In this document: piece by piece, positions 26,011-35,981 of the stretch | Layout of the letters: every line of letters starts with the position of its first letter | Position numbering within the stretch: position 1 is the first letter of the stretch | Assembly (NCBI RefSeq): GCF_900010725.2 | Contig: NZ_LR734880.1 | Span: 119,531 to 183,530 of the forward strand | Direction of reading: 5' to 3' | Source: Planktothrix serta PCC 8927 | GTDB lineage: Bacteria; Cyanobacteriota; Cyanobacteriia; Cyanobacteriales; Microcoleaceae | Length of the DNA stretch: 64,000 bases | Translations under genes and position numbers: made by a program | Notes under the pieces: model-generated | The model's database searches: none | What the model saw: the letters and a program-made list of their open reading frames with translations, nothing else | Told to the model about the DNA's origin: nothing

Positions 26011-28071
26011 ATGACTGAACAATTTAACTCCTCTTTATTTTCTAGTGTTTCTCGTCGTTCTGTTCTCAAATTTTTAGGCGTTGGTGCGGTTAGTGGGGTG
26101 TTAGGATATTCTCGATTTCATAAACCTGAACCCGCTATTTTTCAGCCGGATATCATTAATTTACCACAATTTTTAACCCAACCGAAACACGTTGTTATTG
26201 TGGGAGGAGGATTAGCCGGATTAGCTTGTGCATATCAACTCAGCCAACGGGGATTTAAAGTCACTTTATTAGAAAAATCTCCTCAATTGGGCGGTAAAAT
26301 TGCCAGTTGGGATATTCAAGTGGGGGATAAAACCTTTAAGATGGAGCATGGATTTCATGGGTTTTTTCCTCAATATTATAACTTGAATTCTTTGGTTCAA
26401 GAGGTTAATATTCAAGATAATTTTGTCTCCTTAGAATCCTATGCGGTTGTTTTTAGAAATAACCAATATCAACCCGAAGTATTCCGTCCCAGTCATTCTG
26501 CTTTTCCTTGGAATGTGGTTGATTTGGGGGTATCTTCTCCTAATCGTTTAAACTGGGGAATTAATTTAACCCATCTCAATCATTGGAAAGTATTTCGAGA
26601 GATTGGAGGGTTTAAAATTCCTAATAGTTATCAACGCTTAGATGAGATTTCTGTTGCAGATTGGGTGCGTGAAGATTTCCCTCAAGGATTATATGATTTA
26701 TATTTTCTTCCCTTTGCTAAATCGAGTTTAAATGCACCCGATAAACTCAGTGTGGGGGAACTGATGCAGTTTTTTCATTTCTATTTTTTTGGGAATCCTG
26801 AAGGGTTAGCATTTAATGGAACTCGTCAAGATATGGGAACCAGTTTAGTCCAACCTTTAGTTAATGCAATTCAAGAAAAAGGCGGAGAAATTTTAACGGA
26901 AGTTACCGTTAGTAATTTTAACTGGAATCAAGGAAAAATTGACTCGATTACTTATTTTCAAGGGAATGGGATTAATACAGTTCCCTTTTGGGTCAAATCC
27001 AATCCAATTTTATCATCTAAAGAGTTTGAATATTTTGGCAATGCTGATGATGTCTATGCAGTATCAACCCATCAAAATCAAGCCATTTCTTTACATTGTA
27101 CTCATCAAGGTTGTACCGTAAAAATGGCAGAGGATGGATATTTTCACTGTCCTTGTCATGGGGCAATTTTTGATCAGAATGGTCAGGTGATTTCTGGCCC
27201 TGCTGAACGGGATTTACCCCAGTATAACGTTATCCAAAGACAGGATGATCAAGTGGAATTAGTGGGTATTTATTCTGATCAATTAGACCAAGAAATCACC
27301 CAACCCCCCAAAAAATGGGGGGAGGAGGGAAACTTTAAACGAGGGGTAAGTGATTCTGATGATAATACAACAGCAGCAAATTCATCTGTTATCCCTGCTA
27401 CAAATTCTCCTCAAATAATGCAGGCGGATTATTATGTATTGGCGACGGATATTCCAGGGACGCAACGCTTATTTACAATCATGACTGGGGAGATTAATTC
27501 GCAGGTTAAGCAACAAATTGAACAATTAAAAGTTGCTGACCCCTTTGCGGTTTGTCGGTTTTGGTTTGACCGAGATTTCCCTTGGGAATATAGCCATTTT
27601 ACCTCCTTATCGGGTTACGATTTAACCGATAGTATTACCCTTTATCATCGTATCCAAGAGGAATATATTAAATGGCATGAACAAACGGGAGGGAGTGTTG
27701 TAGAATTACACGCTTATTGTTATAAAGAAACTGAATTTCCGACTCAAGAAGTGTTGTTAACAACCTTTGAACAGGAACTTTATGAAATTGTCCCCGAATT
27801 AAAAACGGCTACCCTATTACATCGAGAATTAGTTAATCAGAAAAATTTTGCCGGATATCCCCCCGGAAGTTATGCTAATCGTCCGGTGACAAATTCTGGG
27901 GTTTCTAATTTAATATTTGCCGGAGATTGGGTAAAAATGCCCTTTCCCTGTGGTTTAATGGAAAGGGCTGTGAGTAGTGGATTATTAGCTGCTAATGAAA
28001 TTTTACAGCAGGAAGGTTTGCAAAGGCGATCGCTTTTTTCTGTTACTCCCGAAGGCTTTCTCAAGCTCTAA
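26011..28071 (+). CDS. cruE: Rieske-containing FAD desaturase, CruE/CrtU-like
   Basis: A 686-residue oxidoreductase. It has a twin-arginine-like N-terminus (SRRSVLKFLGVGAVSG), the FAD dinucleotide fold VVIVGGGLAGLACAYQL (about 58-74) and GGKIASW as in phytoene desaturases. A Rieske 2Fe-2S domain (CTHQGC...CPCHG, about 365-390) is inserted in the middle, and a closing FAD motif (LIFAGDWVKMPFPCGLMERA) lies near the C-terminus. This layout fits beta-carotene desaturase/methyltransferase, which makes aromatic carotenoid rings. The next gene, a Rieske oxygenase, fits CruH; together they suggest synechoxanthin synthesis. The pairing and symbol are inferred. A Pro/Gly repeat (about 430-460) appears inserted after the Rieske domain. 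Confidence 0.6.
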   Translation: MTEQFNSSLFSSVSRRSVLKFLGVGAVSGVLGYSRFHKPEPAIFQPDIINLPQFLTQPKHVVIVGGGLAGLACAYQLSQRGFKVTLLEKSPQLGGKIASWDIQVGDKTFKMEHGFHGFFPQYYNLNSLVQEVNIQDNFVSLESYAVVFRNNQYQPEVFRPSHSAFPWNVVDLGVSSPNRLNWGINLTHLNHWKVFREIGGFKIPNSYQRLDEISVADWVREDFPQGLYDLYFLPFAKSSLNAPDKLSVGELMQFFHFYFFGNPEGLAFNGTRQDMGTSLVQPLVNAIQEKGGEILTEVTVSNFNWNQGKIDSITYFQGNGINTVPFWVKSNPILSSKEFEYFGNADDVYAVSTHQNQAISLHCTHQGCTVKMAEDGYFHCPCHGAIFDQNGQVISGPAERDLPQYNVIQRQDDQVELVGIYSDQLDQEITQPPKKWGEEGNFKRGVSDSDDNTTAANSSVIPATNSPQIMQADYYVLATDIPGTQRLFTIMTGEINSQVKQQIEQLKVADPFAVCRFWFDRDFPWEYSHFTSLSGYDLTDSITLYHRIQEEYIKWHEQTGGSVVELHAYCYKETEFPTQEVLLTTFEQELYEIVPELKTATLLHRELVNQKNFAGYPPGSYANRPVTNSGVSNLIFAGDWVKMPFPCGLMERAVSSGLLAANEILQQEGLQRRSLFSVTPEGFLKL

Positions 28072-28174
28072 AAACTGCCATCATTGATAGTTATTTTGCC
28101 TTTCTTCGTGCCTTTGTGGTTTCTTCAGAAATCCCCAGTACCTCACCCGACTAAAAACCTCTATCGTTAAGAAG

Positions 28175-29218
28175 ATGAATCAATCCAATATTAATCCTAT
28201 TCGACAGTTAGGAATTAACCTCAATCATTGGTATGTTGTTGCCACCAGTAAAGAGGTAAAAAATCAACCCCTAGGAGTGCAATTATGGAATCAAAATATT
28301 GTTTTATTTCGAGATAGTTTAGGAACAGTTCACGCCCTAGAAAATCGCTGTCCCCATCGACACGTTAAATTGAGTCATGGTAAAATTATTGAAAATAATT
28401 TAGAATGTACTTATCACGGCTGGCAATTTAATTGTCAGGGAGAATGTGTCACGGTTCCCTATTTAGAAAAGGATCAAAAACTACCGAAAAATTGTAAAAT
28501 CAAAGCCTATCCAGTTCAAGAAAAACAGGGTTTTATTTGGGTTTTTCCAGGGGATAATCCTGATTTAATTCAACCCTTAGCAATTCCAGAATGGGATGAT
28601 TTGAATTATATTGCCACGGTTTCAGTGATTCATTGTCAAGGGCATTTTTCCTTTTTAATCGAAAATTTAATGGATATGTATCATGGACATTTACACCAAG
28701 ATTGGCAAGCGTGGACAGATGCTATGTTAGACAAAATAGAAGCAGATGAAAACCGAGTTGATGCCTATTATTTAGCTCAGAGTTATTATAAAATTGATAA
28801 AATTTGGTCAATTTCCCAGCTATTTTTTCCGGCTTTAAGAAAACTTCATCCTGAACCTTTAACGGTGAGTTATATTTATCCTCACTGGGTTTCAACATTA
28901 GGAGAATATTTTAAAATCTACTGTTTATTTTGCCCAATTAGTTTAACAGAAACCCGTGCTTATTTAATCCATTTTACCTCTTTAAATGCCTTTTGGCGAC
29001 TGCATAAACTCCCAATAAAATTTAGGAAATTTGTGAAAGATTTATGTTTTGGTTCAGCACAACAACTCTTAGATGGGTTAGTTAAACAGGATGTTTTAAT
29101 GATTAAACAAGAACAACAGGCGTATTTACAACATCCCCAATGTCAAGGGTATGAATTTAATCGTACTATTAGAAGTGTTCAACGGTTAATTCAACGTCAA
29201 GCTGAACCTTCAACCTAA
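28175..29218 (+). CDS. cruH: Rieske oxygenase, CruH-like
   Basis: A 347-residue mononuclear-iron oxygenase. The N-terminal Rieske domain has [11 protein letters not shown] (about 54-64) and [10 protein letters not shown] (about 73-82). The catalytic iron site is in [14 protein letters not shown] (about 162-175). In Synechococcus 7002, as I recall, CruH oxidises ring methyl groups of the CruE product to carboxyls. It sits about 100 bp downstream of the CruE-like gene on the same strand. Its TAA overlaps the opposing kinase gene stop by 4 bp. The alternative is another aromatic or chlorophyll-type ring oxygenase. Confidence 0.6.
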   Translation: MNQSNINPIRQLGINLNHWYVVATSKEVKNQPLGVQLWNQNIVLFRDSLGTVHALENRCPHRHVKLSHGKIIENNLECTYHGWQFNCQGECVTVPYLEKDQKLPKNCKIKAYPVQEKQGFIWVFPGDNPDLIQPLAIPEWDDLNYIATVSVIHCQGHFSFLIENLMDMYHGHLHQDWQAWTDAMLDKIEADENRVDAYYLAQSYYKIDKIWSISQLFFPALRKLHPEPLTVSYIYPHWVSTLGEYFKIYCLFCPISLTETRAYLIHFTSLNAFWRLHKLPIKFRKFVKDLCFGSAQQLLDGLVKQDVLMIKQEQQAYLQHPQCQGYEFNRTIRSVQRLIQRQAEPST

Positions 29219-32200
29219 GCTTTTTGTTTCAAAATTAATAAGGTAATATCATCAAACTGTTTTTGTTCACCCCGAAACGTGATCACATCATTAATCACGG
29301 CTTGTTTAATTTCTTCTATCGGGTTTTGCCAATTTTGAGAAATCACATCACAAAGTCTATCCAGTCCATACTGTTGTTTATCAAGATTAAATGTTTCCGT
29401 AATTCCATCGGTATATAAAACCACTCCATCTCCGGTTTTTAACTCAACCGTTGTGGAATTAATAAACTCCGTAATATTTTTATCTAACGCAATTGGAATT
29501 CCTAAATCAATGGTATCAATTCGTTCAATTTCCCCATCACAACGAACAATCAAAATTTCTTCATGTTGTCCACTAACGGTTAATAAACCTTGATAATAAT
29601 TTAAAATCGCTAAAGTTAAATTTCTATCAACATTCATCCGTTCAACATTTTTATAAAGCGTATTATTAAGAATACTTAAAAATTGGATAGGGTCAGTTTC
29701 TCGAATTTCTGTGAGTGTGCGAATTCCCATTTGAGCCATTAACATTAAAATTCCACTTTCTAACCCATGTCCGGTGACATCTCCGATTCCCAACGTCACA
29801 ACACCATCAGTTTCTAAAACATCATAATAATCTCCCCCAACTTCCTCCGCAGGTTCCATAAATCCTACAATTTCTAATTCAGAAATCATAGCAAGTTCTT
29901 CAGGTTTGGGTAAAATCATTTGTTGTAAACGACGAGTTACTTCTAATTCTGTTGCTAACCGTAAATTTTCAGCGTGGAGACGACTAACATTAACATGGGT
30001 ACGAATTCTGGCTAAAAGTTCATCCTTCGCAAAGGGTTTCATCATATAATCATTTGCACCCACATTTAACCCTGTTACGACATCTTGCACTTGAGTTTTA
30101 GCCGTTAATAAAATAATCGGTAATTCAGTAGCATCGAACTGTTCTCGGAGTTTTTGAGTGACTTCATACCCGGTAATTTTAGGCATCATCACATCTAATA
30201 ACATCACATCAACTTTCAGTCCGTTTTTAATTAATTCTAAGGCTTCTTCGCCATTGCTGGCTTGAAAAACTGCATAATGATGTAAGGAAAGATTATTGAA
30301 TAAAACCTGACGATTCACAATTTCATCATCCACAATTAAAATTTTAATGGTTTCTGGAGAATGGTTAATTGACGGTTGAGAAAAACCAGGACTAACGGCT
30401 AATAATGTATTAAGTTGTATGGGTTGTAGAGAATTTTTAATCGAGTTTTCCGTAGGAATTTTAAGGGCATTTTCAGCAAGGGGAAGGGTAAAGGTAAATT
30501 GAGAACCCACACCTAATTCCGATTCAACGGTTACTTGTCCCCCATGTAATTCAACTAATTGTTTAGTAATGGTTAATCCTAATCCCGTACCACCATATTC
30601 TCTAGCGGTAGAACCTTCCGCTTGTTCAAAGGATTCAAAAATTCGATCTAATTTATTAGCAGCAATGCCTATTCCAGTGTCAGAAATAGTAATTGCTATT
30701 TGAGATTTTTCTGTTTCAGACAAAATTCGGGCTGAAATTTCTACAATTCCTTCGGGGGTAAATTTTATGGCATTTCCAATTAAATTATAGAGAATTTGTT
30801 GTAAGCGATTTTCGTCGGCTTCTGCTAGGGGAAAATCAACGGGAATTCGATTAATGAGATGTAAATTCTTTTGAGTAATTAGAGATTGACTCAGGATTAA
30901 AACTGCATCAACAATGACACGAATATCAACAGGTCGCAGTTGCAGTTCTATATTTTGGTAACGCAGTTTAGAGAAGTCTAAAAGGTCATTGACTAAACTA
31001 GATAAACGGCGACCACTCGCAGCAATCATGGCTAAATTGCTGTTAGTTTGGGGGGGTAATTCTCCCGTTGCGCCATCGATTAAAGATTCAGCAATTCCAA
31101 TAATTCCATTCAAAGGTGTTCGGAGTTCATGGGAGGTATTCGCTAGAAATTCATCTTTTAATTGATCTAAATGTTGCAGTTCTTGATTTTTAGATTCTAA
31201 AATTGTAAAGGATTCTTTTAACTGTTTTGCCATGCGATTAAAGGATTTCGCTAATTGACCTAATTCATCTTTTCGTTTGAGATTAAGGGTTTGTTTCCAT
31301 TCTCCTTGAGCAATTTGTTTCGCTGCAACATTTAACTGTAAAATTGGTTTGACAATCCATTGTGCGGTTAATAATCCTATTAATGTGGCTCCTAATAAGG
31401 CTAAACTACATAAAATAATTGTGGTACGAGTATTAGCATTAATTTGTTCCATAAAATCCGATTCAGGAACAACTACAAGAATTAACCAATTAACGGTTTT
31501 TCCTTTATTGAAGGGTAATATTTTAACAAAATAGCGTTCACGCTTCCAAGTAAATTCGAGATCTTTTCCTTGTTTAATATTGTTCAGATTCCCTTGAGTT
31601 TGACTTAAATAGTTTGCTGTGGCTTGGGTTAAGGAATTTTGACTATTAATAGCGGGAAATAACTGTCTTTCGTTATTAATTTCTTGAAAAGGTTTTTCTA
31701 AGGTTGATGTTGCTAATAAAGTTCCCTCACTATCGATTAAAAAGGTTTGTCCTGATTTTCCTACCTTTAATCGATTTAAAAAATCTCCAATTCCATCTAA
31801 CCGTAAAGCGGTATTGAGAACTCCTTGAACTTGTTGGGTTTGAGGATTATAAACGGGAAGCAAAGCACTCATTAATAACGTCGGTTCTAATAGGGATAAA
31901 TAAACCGAACTCCAAGTCGCTTCTCCCGCTTTAACGGCATCTTGATACCAAACTCCTTTGCGAGTGTCAAAATCTTTAACAATTGTTGCAACTTCTGTGC
32001 GATCGCCTTGATTATTGGTTTGATAAGAATAGAAATCAAAATTAGTAAATGTATCAACAACATTAATTCTTAAAGACCCATCACCTAACTGTTCTCCTGT
32101 GCGTTCCTGACCCGCAGCATTGGTAATTTTAATAAAATTAATATCAGGATAAATTTGAACTTGTCCCCAGAGATATTTTTCCCAAGGGTTTAAATTTTCA

Positions 32201-32499
32201 AAGGTTAAAATTCCTGAGCGAATTAAATTTAAGTTCGTTTGATTAATCTTTTCAGGAATGGCTAAATAGGCTTCTAAATTTTGTTCAACTCTAGCACTAA
32301 TTTCATTTTGTAACTGACTCACAACTTGATTAACGGCTTTCTGTCCAGCATAAAAAGATAGCCATCCCACAATGCCAACAGCCCCAAAAATTTGCAGTAA
32401 AAAGGGTACAATTAAAATAGTTCGGATCGGAATTGGATGGCGACTTTTCCGAACAATCTTAATCCAGATTAACTCAAATTTAGGTAAGGAAATAGACAT
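29215..32499 (-). CDS. Hybrid Cache-HAMP kinase, receiver and SpoIIE phosphatase
   Basis: A 1094-residue membrane signalling protein. TM1 about 28-50; extracytoplasmic dCache-type sensor (about 55-350); TM2 about 360-381; HAMP (383-435); HisKA with H457 in [10 protein letters not shown]; HATPase ([22 protein letters not shown]; about 560-675); receiver (ILIVDDE, phosphoacceptor D769 in LLDVMMPK); and a C-terminal SpoIIE/RsbU PP2C phosphatase ([23 protein letters not shown], about 885-1094). One protein thus senses, phosphorylates and controls a Ser/Thr phosphatase output, suggesting anti-sigma or anti-anti-sigma partner switching. The partner genes are not nearby. Confidence 0.92.
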   Translation of the reverse strand: MSISLPKFELIWIKIVRKSRHPIPIRTILIVPFLLQIFGAVGIVGWLSFYAGQKAVNQVVSQLQNEISARVEQNLEAYLAIPEKINQTNLNLIRSGILTFENLNPWEKYLWGQVQIYPDINFIKITNAAGQERTGEQLGDGSLRINVVDTFTNFDFYSYQTNNQGDRTEVATIVKDFDTRKGVWYQDAVKAGEATWSSVYLSLLEPTLLMSALLPVYNPQTQQVQGVLNTALRLDGIGDFLNRLKVGKSGQTFLIDSEGTLLATSTLEKPFQEINNERQLFPAINSQNSLTQATANYLSQTQGNLNNIKQGKDLEFTWKRERYFVKILPFNKGKTVNWLILVVVPESDFMEQINANTRTTIILCSLALLGATLIGLLTAQWIVKPILQLNVAAKQIAQGEWKQTLNLKRKDELGQLAKSFNRMAKQLKESFTILESKNQELQHLDQLKDEFLANTSHELRTPLNGIIGIAESLIDGATGELPPQTNSNLAMIAASGRRLSSLVNDLLDFSKLRYQNIELQLRPVDIRVIVDAVLILSQSLITQKNLHLINRIPVDFPLAEADENRLQQILYNLIGNAIKFTPEGIVEISARILSETEKSQIAITISDTGIGIAANKLDRIFESFEQAEGSTAREYGGTGLGLTITKQLVELHGGQVTVESELGVGSQFTFTLPLAENALKIPTENSIKNSLQPIQLNTLLAVSPGFSQPSINHSPETIKILIVDDEIVNRQVLFNNLSLHHYAVFQASNGEEALELIKNGLKVDVMLLDVMMPKITGYEVTQKLREQFDATELPIILLTAKTQVQDVVTGLNVGANDYMMKPFAKDELLARIRTHVNVSRLHAENLRLATELEVTRRLQQMILPKPEELAMISELEIVGFMEPAEEVGGDYYDVLETDGVVTLGIGDVTGHGLESGILMLMAQMGIRTLTEIRETDPIQFLSILNNTLYKNVERMNVDRNLTLAILNYYQGLLTVSGQHEEILIVRCDGEIERIDTIDLGIPIALDKNITEFINSTTVELKTGDGVVLYTDGITETFNLDKQQYGLDRLCDVISQNWQNPIEEIKQAVINDVITFRGEQKQFDDITLLILKQKA

Positions 32500-32570
32500 T
32501 GATGATAAAAAGTTGTGGTGTTTGCGTGGAGAGAAAGAATAGGCAATAAATCAATCAATTAACTCTTACA

Positions 32571-32604
32571 CTGATAACTGATAACTGATTACTGATTACT
32601 GATT
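32571..32604. repeat. Heptamer array CTGATAA/CTGATTA
   Basis: About five copies of a 7-bp unit (CTGATAA twice, then CTGATTA twice, then a partial unit). It includes the ubiX stop codon, so the last residues ISNQ of UbiX are encoded by the repeat. Confidence 0.8.
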
Positions 32605-33167
32605 CCCTCCCAACGTTTCATCTGGTTTACATCAATATCAAATAGGTCAAGGACGCGACAAACAGTATTCGTGACCATCTGATCAATTGATTCTGGCATC
32701 GTATAAAATGCAGGAACCGGAGGCATAATAATTCCCCCACATTCAGTCACGGATAACATATTTTTGAGATGAATTGCATGGAGAGGCGTTTCTCGCACCA
32801 TTAACACTAACCGACGACGTTCTTTGAGCACCACATCCGCCGCGCGAGTTAGGAGGTTACTGGTGACACCCGTAGCAATTTCAGCTAAGGTTTTCATGGA
32901 GCAAGGAAGGATCACCATCCCCATCGTGCGGAACGAACCACTGGATATTGCCGCCCCCACATCATTGATAGAATAGCTCACGCTGGCCAGATTGTGAAGT
33001 TCTTTGGTATCCATCTCTAACTCATGGGCTCTGGTGATTTCTCCCGCACGGGAAACGACGAGATGGGTTTCTACATCCGTTTCTTGTAGCAGTTCCAACA
33101 AACGCACCGCATAAATAATACCACTCGCCCCACTAATACCAACGATGAGACGTTTAGAACTGGTCAT
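32589..33167 (-). CDS. ubiX: Flavin prenyltransferase UbiX
   Basis: Makes prenylated FMN, the cofactor of UbiD-type decarboxylases. Motifs: VGISGASGIIYAVRLLE at the N-terminus (FMN phosphate site), SSGSFRTMGMVILPCSMKTLA, NLLTRAADVVLKERRRLVLMVRETPLH and the C-terminal MPPVPAFYTMPESIDQMV. 192 residues, the family size. The tail is encoded by a heptamer repeat. No ubiD is adjacent. Confidence 0.93.
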   Translation of the reverse strand: MTSSKRLIVGISGASGIIYAVRLLELLQETDVETHLVVSRAGEITRAHELEMDTKELHNLASVSYSINDVGAAISSGSFRTMGMVILPCSMKTLAEIATGVTSNLLTRAADVVLKERRRLVLMVRETPLHAIHLKNMLSVTECGGIIMPPVPAFYTMPESIDQMVTNTVCRVLDLFDIDVNQMKRWEGISNQ

Positions 33168-33225
33168 GTTATTGGCGGTTTCCTAATCTGAATTCTTTTA
33201 TTTTAAACCTAAATAAACAGGTTTT

Positions 33226-34572
33226 TCAAGAAACTTCCTTTCTGATATCACTGCGAATATGTAAATCCCGTTGAGGATAGGGAATTTCAATATTGTTCTC
33301 CGCAAAAGTTTTCCAAATTTCACAAGAAATTTCACTCATAATTCGTTTACCTCCGATAGGAGTTGCTAACCAAACAGCAATCTCAAAATCTAAACTAGAT
33401 TCTCCAAAATTGATCAAATTGACTAAAGGAGCAGGATCATTTAAAACTTCAGGATGTTCATAAATAATTTTTAATAAAATCTCGATTACTTGTTGAGGAT
33501 TACAATCATAACTTGTTCCCACTATTAAGCAGCGACGCACCCGACGATCACTCCCTGTCATCGTTTTAAGTTCTTGGGTAAAAAAGATTTGATTCGGAAT
33601 AATTTTTTCAGAATTATCTGTCATCACTTGGACTGTTGTGGCTCGAATACTTACTTTTTTAACTTCACTCAATTCTCCGCCAATTTCAATAATATCTCCC
33701 GGTCTTAAAGAACCCTCAAACAAGAGAAATATTCCACTAATTAAATCACTAAAAATCTCTTTTAAACCAAAGCCAAGACCAACGGATAATCCTCCTGTAA
33801 TTGCTGCAAAAGCTGTGGGATTAAACCCAATATATCCAATCACAATCACTATCCCTAAACCGATTAAAAAATAACGAATTAAAATCAAAGAAGCTTGAAA
33901 TGCACCGGAATCTAGTTCGGTTTTATCAACAATAACTTGCAAAATCACATATTGGAAAATACTCACAGCCACTATCCAAAAATATAACCCCACTGTACTG
34001 ATAAAAATCCCTCCTAGGGTGATGGGGCTGTTAAATAAATTGATCACCTCGACTTGCATTAGTTGATTGATATCTACAAATAAACTTAAAATTTCTCTCA
34101 AAACATATAAAATAAATATTGGTCTAAAAAAATAGAATTTGTACTCTTTAACCCGATGAAGCGGAACAAATAGACATAATCCAATTACAAAAACTCGATA
34201 GAATAGATAAACCCATAAAAGCTGGATGGCGATACTCAGGAGTCCTGTTATCCATCCTTGAGTCGTTAATAAATTCTGAACTAAAGTTAATAAAATTAAG
34301 TTAAATCCCCTGCCAATTAGCTCTGGAATCAAGCATAATCCACACCAATAAGGAGCTAATATTGTTTCTTCTTCCAGAGCTTTATTCAGAGTAATTGTAA
34401 ATTGTTTAAATTGCTGTTTAATTTTTTTTCTTACCCCATAGGATAAGCCATGACTCAATAAAATTGAGATCAAAATCACCCCCAGTTGAATTTGGACTGG
34501 AAACCGATCCAAAAAAATCAATAATTTAGTAATTTGATCAACAATAAATGTTAAATTGGGTTGATTAGACAT
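33226..34572 (-). CDS. MscS-family mechanosensitive channel
   Basis: A 448-residue membrane protein with about six hydrophobic segments. The pore helix GGLSVGLGFGLKEIFSDLISGIFLLFE (about 265-291, quoted here in parts: GGLSVGLGFG and LISGIFLLFE) is typical of MscS. It is followed by the beta domain RPGDIIEIGG, NSEKIIPNQIFF. The C-terminus ends with IEIPYPQRDLHIRSD, the MscS signature. It would release solutes under hypo-osmotic shock. It shares its strand with the solute-binding protein upstream, 13 bp away, so they may form an operon. Confidence 0.9.
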   Translation of the reverse strand: MSNQPNLTFIVDQITKLLIFLDRFPVQIQLGVILISILLSHGLSYGVRKKIKQQFKQFTITLNKALEEETILAPYWCGLCLIPELIGRGFNLILLTLVQNLLTTQGWITGLLSIAIQLLWVYLFYRVFVIGLCLFVPLHRVKEYKFYFFRPIFILYVLREILSLFVDINQLMQVEVINLFNSPITLGGIFISTVGLYFWIVAVSIFQYVILQVIVDKTELDSGAFQASLILIRYFLIGLGIVIVIGYIGFNPTAFAAITGGLSVGLGFGLKEIFSDLISGIFLLFEGSLRPGDIIEIGGELSEVKKVSIRATTVQVMTDNSEKIIPNQIFFTQELKTMTGSDRRVRRCLIVGTSYDCNPQQVIEILLKIIYEHPEVLNDPAPLVNLINFGESSLDFEIAVWLATPIGGKRIMSEISCEIWKTFAENNIEIPYPQRDLHIRSDIRKEVS

Positions 34573-34585
34573 ATCGAATTTTATT

Positions 34586-35797
34586 TTAGGGTTGACTCAA
34601 TTTCTGATTAACCGTTTCAACAATTTTCTGAGTGGCATCTTCAGGAGTAATACTTCCTGCTAACACTTGAGGATATAAACTATTGCCCTCTTTCACCCAC
34701 ATACGAGCCGATTTAACTTGGTCTAAAGGAATTGCGATCGCGGTTTTAGCTTGCTGGACTAATATCGCTTCTATTGGGAACAAACGACTATTAACATTGA
34801 TATTTTTATGAGCCGGAATAAAAGAGCCTTGTAGTATTGTTAACCGCTTGCGAATCTGTTCTCGGTTTGTAAAAAATTGAGCTAATTGTAGGGATAACTT
34901 TTGTTGTTCAGGACTCGACATTCGATTAAACAAAATCACACGAGAATAGAGAAAAGGCCCTGCGGGATTGTTTCCTTCCCCTGGTAATAGGGCGACACCC
35001 AAGTTATCTTTCCCTAAAGCTTGGCTATAGTTTGCGAACTGGGAAGAATCACAAAAAACATAGGCTAATCGGTTATTAATAAACGCTTGTTCTAACTCCT
35101 CAATACTCTCGGTAAAAATCATATTAGGTTCATTTTGGGCAGTTTTTAGCCACTCTATCCATTTTGTCCAAATCTTTTGATCAAAAACAAAATTACCTTG
35201 AGCATCAAAGGATTTCCCCCCAAAAGCCTGCACCCCCCAAAAAGTGTTTATAAAGTTAGATAATATCCCCACCGAGTAACCCGTCTTTGCTTGTTCTAGA
35301 AGTTCCGTTAAGGTTTTAGGCGCCGACTTAACTTTCTTTTTGTTATAGCAAAGAGTTTGAGTCATCACCGAGGTGGGTATACCATACATTTTTCCTTGAT
35401 AGCGAACATGACTAATCGCCGTAGGAAGATACCCAGAAAAGTCAAAGTCTTGAATCACCGGAATCAAATTATCCTGAATTAAACCCGGAATCACCCCAGA
35501 AGCAGTAAATAAAAAATCGGGCCCTAAACCTCGATTTGCCTGGACGCGGAATTGTTTCTCTAATTGCTCACTTGGAATATATTCACTAACAATCCTAACG
35601 TCAGGATAGATTCGCATATAATCCTTAAAGGACTCTTGCATCATTTCCTTGATTTGACCCTCAAAGGAATGCCAAACTAAAATCTGTCCCTGAATTGATT
35701 CTCCCTTCGACTCAGAAATTTTCTCTGAACCCTTGGGACTACAACCTGTCAGAAATATTAATACTAAGACAATTAACTGTAAAAAACGGTAACGCAA
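34586..35797 (-). CDS. ABC-type extracellular solute-binding lipoprotein
   Basis: A 403-residue family 1 solute-binding protein. The N-terminal signal ends in a lipobox, LTGC (about 16-19), so it should be lipid-anchored in the periplasm. ILVWHSFEGQIKEMMQE and DFLFTASGVIPGLIQD match sugar-binding proteins. The start codon appears to be TTG at 35797. No permease or ATPase gene lies next to it. The MscS gene follows by 13 bp. Ligand unknown; a sugar is likely. Confidence 0.85.
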   Translation of the reverse strand: MRYRFLQLIVLVLIFLTGCSPKGSEKISESKGESIQGQILVWHSFEGQIKEMMQESFKDYMRIYPDVRIVSEYIPSEQLEKQFRVQANRGLGPDFLFTASGVIPGLIQDNLIPVIQDFDFSGYLPTAISHVRYQGKMYGIPTSVMTQTLCYNKKKVKSAPKTLTELLEQAKTGYSVGILSNFINTFWGVQAFGGKSFDAQGNFVFDQKIWTKWIEWLKTAQNEPNMIFTESIEELEQAFINNRLAYVFCDSSQFANYSQALGKDNLGVALLPGEGNNPAGPFLYSRVILFNRMSSPEQQKLSLQLAQFFTNREQIRKRLTILQGSFIPAHKNINVNSRLFPIEAILVQQAKTAIAIPLDQVKSARMWVKEGNSLYPQVLAGSITPEDATQKIVETVNQKLSQP

Positions 35798-35981
35798 TTA
35801 ATTTTCCTACTCCCTAAACTAAATATTGAAACATTCTATAGCAATCAGCAACTTAGTCTCTACAACTTCTTTGTGTCTTTGTGTCTTTGTGGTTAAACCA
35901 TCCCCAACCCTAACTATAAAATAAGCGATCGCCTTTTTCAATAAAAGCGATCACTTATTCTAAAAGAAACCCGGTTTCTGT

